DNA of 36,737 nt, from positions 1-36,737 of the forward strand of contig JAZDFC010000030.1 in the NCBI GenBank assembly GCA_043808235.1. The letters are read 5' to 3'. The DNA comes from JAZDFC01 sp043808235 (GTDB taxonomy: Bacteria > Bacteroidota > Ignavibacteria > Ignavibacteriales > Melioribacteraceae). The notes under the pieces are model-generated. The model was given only the letters and a program-made list of their open reading frames with translations. It had not been told where the DNA came from and did not search any database. This document shows, piece by piece, positions 32,968-36,737 of the stretch (position 1 is the first letter of the stretch; each line of letters starts with the position of its first letter). The position numbers were made by a program, and so were the translations under genes.

Positions 32968-34014
32968 TTAATTCTTTAGTGATGTGAATAGCGAATCATT
33001 GCAGGAAATAATTTTCTGCCGGATCAATTTGCCGGATTCGGATAATTGATCTTCCGTCCACCCGCCTTTTTCGTTTGCACCCGGTTTTAAAGCCGATGAT
33101 GTTTCGTTCTTATCTGCCACCGACCAATTGCACCAGCTTATTTTATGATCTTTCATAAAACTAAACCATGCCTCAACTTCGGTGTAGTCAATAGCCCCGT
33201 TACCGTTGGATGTACATGTTCCGAACTCGCTAACGAATAAAGCAATTCCGTTGTTCATTGCCGTTGTTGCTTTATTGCGAAGCCATTGTTTATGAGTTGC
33301 CGCGTAGTAGTGAAGAGCGTAAGTTATGTTATCAAATTGCAGCGGATCGCGCGAAGCAACATCAACATCCTGTGACCAGGCAGGAGTTCCTACAATAATA
33401 ATATTATCCGGATCAATTGCACGGATACTTTGAATCACCGTTTCAGCATATGGTTTTATCGAATCAGCCCACGATATTTGGAGCGGCTCATTATATATTT
33501 CATACAAAACATTCGGTTTGTTTCCGTAAAGATTTGCCATCTCTGTAAAAAATGTTTTTGCTTCGTTTGTGTGGCGATGCGCATTATGGTCGTGCCAATC
33601 TATAATTACATAAATCCCAAGATCGATACATGCATTCACAACAGTTTTAATTTTTTCTTTTTCCGTTGTCGGATTCGTAAGATATCCGCCGGATTCAACC
33701 GCCAACGCAGCGCGGATAACCGTACATTTCCAATCATCGCGGAGCCATTTGATACACTCGTAATTATAATACTTTCCAATCCATTGACTCCAAAACATAC
33801 TCATTCCATACAGGGCAACAGGATTGCCGTCTTTATCAATAACCTGAGTTCCTTCAACTCGGAGTTGTCCAATTACATCCACAATTTGTTTCTCATTTCC
33901 CGGAGGCGGGATAATGGTATCCTCAGATTTTGATGAGCAACTTAATAGAAAACTAAATACTAAGATGAACAATAACGTTGTTTCGTGGGAAACGACTCTT
34001 CTTAACAAAAGCAT
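32968..34014 (-). CDS. GH5 family endo-beta-glucanase lipoprotein
   Basis: A glycoside hydrolase of family 5 (cellulase, GH5_2-like) that would cleave beta-1,4-glucan at the cell surface or periplasm. The ATG at 34014 gives a signal ending in lipobox LLSC with C26. The catalytic acid is E176 in YEIYNEP and the nucleophile E263 in LFVSEFGT. YGMSMFWSQW, VIRAALAV, YVIIDWHDH and ALHYYAATH are further family motifs. At 348 residues it is a single-domain enzyme, with no carbohydrate module or secretion tail. It lies beyond the symporter on the same strand, with a hairpin in between. Exact substrate is not decided by sequence. Confidence 0.92.
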   Translation of the reverse strand: MLLLRRVVSHETTLLFILVFSFLLSCSSKSEDTIIPPPGNEKQIVDVIGQLRVEGTQVIDKDGNPVALYGMSMFWSQWIGKYYNYECIKWLRDDWKCTVIRAALAVESGGYLTNPTTEKEKIKTVVNACIDLGIYVIIDWHDHNAHRHTNEAKTFFTEMANLYGNKPNVLYEIYNEPLQISWADSIKPYAETVIQSIRAIDPDNIIIVGTPAWSQDVDVASRDPLQFDNITYALHYYAATHKQWLRNKATTAMNNGIALFVSEFGTCTSNGNGAIDYTEVEAWFSFMKDHKISWCNWSVADKNETSSALKPGANEKGGWTEDQLSESGKLIRQKIISCNDSLFTSLKN

Positions 34015-34106
34015 AAAATTGTTCCTCAATTTATAATAAAGCGTTATAATGCGGCATCACGTTTAAATATAACATTCAATAAAAGGAAATAAGTTTATTT
34101 AAAACC

Positions 34107-34134
34107 CTAAAACCGGCGTCGCAACCGGTTTTAG
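34107..34134 (-). terminator. Strong hairpin between the symporter gene and the GH5 gene
   Basis: A perfect 10-base-pair stem, CTAAAACCGG and CCGGTTTTAG, encloses an 8-base loop (34117-34124). It lies 51 bases after the symporter stop. On the - strand it is followed by GGTTTTAAATAAAC, which is T-rich but not a clean U-tract, so it may be a terminator, an attenuator before GH5, or a transcript-end stabiliser. Confidence 0.55.
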
Positions 34135-34184
34135 GTCAAATAACAGTATAGGGAGATCTATACCAAGTAAAGAGTAAAAACTAT

Positions 34185-36047
34185 TTAATTCAAATCGTTA
34201 AGTTTATCATACCATGTTTTTTTCAAAATAAAGGATAATACAATTGCAATTAAAAACGTAATTAAGCATGCAACAAATTCATGAAAAACAAAATACATTG
34301 GCAAAGCGACAAGCGAGGTTTGCCAAATTGTGCCGATAATTACGTTGAACATATCTTTTTTAAAATTTTTATTTCTTTTAAAATCGGGATTTTCAGCAAT
34401 TACTAAGTCATGAACCGGTTTCCAAAATCCCCAGGGTCTTACATTAGCATAAAACTTTTTAAGCGTTTCTGTATCGGTAGGTTCTGTAAAATATGTTGCA
34501 ATAATACATCCAAGCAAAGAGGCAAATAAAATTACAGGGAAGTAATAAAGAATTCTAATATCCTGCGCAAAGCCCGGCAGAATAGACGGCAGTAAATTAG
34601 GGAAGATCATCGGTAAAGCGGAGACAATAATTCCGGAAAGCATTCCCCAGAAATATCCGTAAGAATTAAAACGCCACCAATACCATTTTAAAACATTCGA
34701 AGCAGTATATCCGCCCCATAATGCAGAAACAATAAGTTGCAAAACCTGGTTTACATTTTTAGCTTGAATGCCGAGAAAGATACTTACAATCACAACAATA
34801 AGTCCGATCATATAATTGGAAAATTTAATATTGTTTTTCGATGCTTTGGGCTTAATATATTTTAAATAAATATCATTAGTAACATACGCCTGGGCGGCGT
34901 TTAATGTACCCGAAAAAGTCGACATAAATGCAGCTATTAATCCTGCCAACAATAAACCAAGCAATCCAGCAGGGACAAATTGGTTTATTGTTGATGGAAG
35001 AACTTGTTCGAAATCAATTACTCCCGAAACTAATAAGTCCAGCTTATCATAATAAATTATACCGAGTGCGGCAAAACCGGCTATCATCAAGTAACGAACA
35101 GGCATTAAAATGATGGACACGAATCCGCTCATCTTTGCCGCTTCGGCGGGTGACTTTGTAGCCAATATTTTCTGCATATCATAATTTGGCGCCGGACCAG
35201 CAATGCTAATGAGCACTCCTTTGAACAACATCATCATAAACATAGCTGAAAAAAGTGAATAACCATCCTCGGCTATTTTTTTATTTACATCGGTAATAAT
35301 ATTAGTCCAGTCAATATTAAGCGATTTACCAAAGAACGGACTAAGCCATCCGGATGGAACATTAAGTCCGTGTTCGCCAACTGCAATAAATGCTATTAGC
35401 GCAATCGCAAGCGAAGCTATTGTCATTATTGTATATTGAAGTACATCTGCCCAAACAATGCTATTCATACCGCCGAGAACTGTGTAGAACACTGCAAATA
35501 AAGTAAAAACAATTCCATATAAATGTGGAACATATTCAATAGGAATATCTAATTGTAAAAATTGGTTAACATATTCCCATGGAATAAAGATTTCCATAAA
35601 TTTTCCTAATCCGATAAATCCATACGCCAAAAATCCGAGTCCGCTTATAAGCGCAAAAATTACAACAATACCATGAGATAATGAACTTCCTCTTCCAATA
35701 CCAAACCGTGTCTGAATCCATTCAGCACCTGTAGTTACGTTTGATCGTCTTAACCACGCTGAAAGAAACACCATCAAAAATATCTGATTAAACACAGGCC
35801 ACAGCCAAGGAATCCAGATACTTTTCATTCCATAAACAAAAGCAAGAGTTACAAGCCACATTGTGCCAGAAATATCGAACATACCGGAAGCATTTGATAA
35901 ACCCAGCATATACCAGGGAAGTGAATTCCCACCAAGGAAATAGCTCCCCATATTTTCTGAAGCTTTTTTGGATAGAAATGTGCCTATAAAAAGGGTAGCT
36001 ATAAGATAAATCATAATTATTGCGATATCGATAAAATGAAGATTCAT
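34185..36047 (-). CDS. Sodium/solute symporter (SSS family)
   Basis: A 620-residue secondary transporter of the SSS (SGLT-like) family with about 13-15 hydrophobic helices. The N-terminus has IDIAIIMIYLIATLFIGTFLSKKA and FLGGNSLPWYMLGLSNASGMFD, and later GGMNSIVWADVLQYTIM, all typical. A long cytoplasmic segment, KKFYANVRPWGFWKPVHDLV, near the C-terminus is characteristic of the Bacteroidota sugar-associated members. The ATG at 36047 has GGAG nearby; an in-frame TTG at 36053 is rejected. The genes around it (GH5 and a CBM9-type secreted protein) suggest uptake of sugar or oligosaccharide products with sodium, but the substrate is not readable. Confidence 0.92.
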   Translation of the reverse strand: MNLHFIDIAIIMIYLIATLFIGTFLSKKASENMGSYFLGGNSLPWYMLGLSNASGMFDISGTMWLVTLAFVYGMKSIWIPWLWPVFNQIFLMVFLSAWLRRSNVTTGAEWIQTRFGIGRGSSLSHGIVVIFALISGLGFLAYGFIGLGKFMEIFIPWEYVNQFLQLDIPIEYVPHLYGIVFTLFAVFYTVLGGMNSIVWADVLQYTIMTIASLAIALIAFIAVGEHGLNVPSGWLSPFFGKSLNIDWTNIITDVNKKIAEDGYSLFSAMFMMMLFKGVLISIAGPAPNYDMQKILATKSPAEAAKMSGFVSIILMPVRYLMIAGFAALGIIYYDKLDLLVSGVIDFEQVLPSTINQFVPAGLLGLLLAGLIAAFMSTFSGTLNAAQAYVTNDIYLKYIKPKASKNNIKFSNYMIGLIVVIVSIFLGIQAKNVNQVLQLIVSALWGGYTASNVLKWYWWRFNSYGYFWGMLSGIIVSALPMIFPNLLPSILPGFAQDIRILYYFPVILFASLLGCIIATYFTEPTDTETLKKFYANVRPWGFWKPVHDLVIAENPDFKRNKNFKKDMFNVIIGTIWQTSLVALPMYFVFHEFVACLITFLIAIVLSFILKKTWYDKLNDLN

Positions 36048-36085
36048 TAACAAACTCCGATAGATCAGGTAGTATTTGAATTATT

Positions 36086-36121
36086 AAAAAAAAAGCGTCT
36101 GTGCTTTTTCAACACAGACGC
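36086..36121 (-). terminator. Rho-independent terminator of the CBM9/T9SS gene
   Basis: A 9-base-pair stem, GCGTCTGTG and CACAGACGC, with a 9-base loop is followed on the - strand by a run of nine Ts (A-run at 36086-36094). It lies 15 bases beyond the stop of the T9SS-sorted gene and before the symporter start, so the symporter must have its own promoter between 36048 and 36085 or rely on read-through. Confidence 0.88.
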
Positions 36122-36135
36122 ACTCTCTCTCTCAA

Positions 36136-36737
36136 TTATTTGAGCAGCATCATTTTTTTAACGAGTGAGACATTTCCAGCTTCGAGTCTATAGAAATAGA
36201 CACCGCTGGCTAAATTTGTTGCATTAAATTGTGTAGAATATTCTCCAACACCTTTTACATCATTAACTAATACAGCAACTTGTTCACCAAAAATATTATA
36301 AACTGTTAGGTTTACCATTCCGGGTTCAGATACTGTATATGTAATTTTTGTTGAAGGGTTGAATGGGTTAGGATAGTTTTGAGCAAGGTTGAAAGTAACA
36401 GGAACTACTTCCGGATTTTCAACATCAACTACTAACTCACCACCCAATATTGCGGTTCCCCAATGTCCGGGTACCTGCCATGAATCGTCGCCTACTTCAA
36501 GCCACCATTTGTTGATGTGTTCACGATCAGCGCCGTCGTTATCGTCTTGTTGTATTTCCAATCCGATTAGTTCTCCTACAGTCGGGGTGATTCCTAAGGA
36601 TTCTAATGGGATTCTTGCTTCTACATTGTATCCAAAATCGTCTTCACTTATATAGAATTCGCCGCCTGTGAATCCAACACCAAGATCAGCTACGTGCGAT
36701 TCTTCACTTCCCATCCAGCCATGCTGGATTGTGAATT
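36136..36737 (-). CDS. Secreted CBM9-like protein with type A T9SS C-terminal sorting domain (5' end outside window)
   Basis: The C-terminal 199 or so residues of a larger protein whose start lies past the right edge; the frame is open to the last base of the window. The first ~95 visible residues (GYNVEARIPLESLGI, VGELIGLEIQQDDND and HWGTAILGG) match the end of a CBM9 carbohydrate-binding module. The last ~80 residues, from NYPNPFNPSTKITYTV through SGVYFYRLEAG to KKMMLLK, form the Por secretion tail that directs export through the type IX system and surface attachment. With the GH5 and symporter genes it suggests polysaccharide use. The catalytic domain, if any, is not visible. Confidence 0.9.
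   Translation of the reverse strand, partial: FTIQHGWMGSEESHVADLGVGFTGGEFYISEDDFGYNVEARIPLESLGITPTVGELIGLEIQQDDNDGADREHINKWWLEVGDDSWQVPGHWGTAILGGELVVDVENPEVVPVTFNLAQNYPNPFNPSTKITYTVSEPGMVNLTVYNIFGEQVAVLVNDVKGVGEYSTQFNATNLASGVYFYRLEAGNVSLVKKMMLLK

Noticed and set aside
32753..32971. A 72-codon + strand frame beside the GH5 gene
   Set aside because: Cysteine- and serine-rich composition typical of an antisense shadow; the opposite strand's GH5 frame looks more protein-like over the same DNA.

Overview
This AT-rich window most likely comes from a chromosome of the Ignavibacteriota (Ignavibacterium/Melioribacter-like, Bacteroidota-Chlorobiota side). The main pointer is the right-most gene, whose C-terminus is a type A type-IX-secretion sorting domain with the NYPNPFNPST signature common in that group. 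A menaquinone pathway, an Rnf complex, a KdsC phosphatase (Gram-negative Kdo synthesis) and beta-glucan genes agree with this. The assignment is inferred from protein style, not from a marker gene. No tRNA, rRNA, CRISPR array or intact insertion sequence was seen.

Layout. (1) 127-3811, + strand: a TatD nuclease-radical SAM fusion, a PBP4-type D-Ala-D-Ala carboxypeptidase and PrmA. (2) 3814-4248, - strand: a MarR regulator, divergent from (3) 4512-12157, + strand: menaquinone genes menF-menD-menH-menB-[MNT antitoxin, broken HEPN toxin]-menA-menE, met tail to tail by a hotdog thioesterase (12144-12545) that may act on DHNA-CoA. menC and menG are not in the window. (4) 12770-15769: a secreted MORN-repeat protein and, convergently, a PAS-GAF histidine kinase. 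(5) 15956-22494, - strand: an Rnf operon rnfC-D-G-E-A-apbE-rnfB-rseC, in which ApbE is the enzyme that flavinylates RnfD and RnfG. (6) 22827-23714: kdsC, followed by a small antitoxin-like gene lying between kdsC and a second copy of the kdsC 3' tail. (7) 23715-27023, - strand: a methyltransferase, a DUF3788 protein and gpmI. Palindromic repeats lie beyond the gpmI stop. (8) 27140-32592, - strand: a defence-like operon made of a nuclease-N6-methyltransferase fusion, a specificity subunit, an HD-domain dNTPase-like protein and a YwgA-like protein. (9) 32968-36737, - strand: a GH5 glycanase lipoprotein, a sodium/solute symporter and the C-terminal part of a secreted CBM9-type protein.

How the parts fit. 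Menaquinone made by region 3 and the Rnf pump of region 5 point to respiratory and ferredoxin-linked energy metabolism. Region 9 suggests secreted breakdown of a beta-glucan with sodium-coupled uptake of products. The most unusual parts are the defence operon (region 8), which has a T7 slippery run exactly where the methyltransferase frame ends and the specificity frame continues; the decayed HEPN/MNT module stitched by overlapping codons into the menaquinone operon; the kdsC tail duplication; and a palindromic element whose first bases form the stop codons of both rnfA and gpmI.
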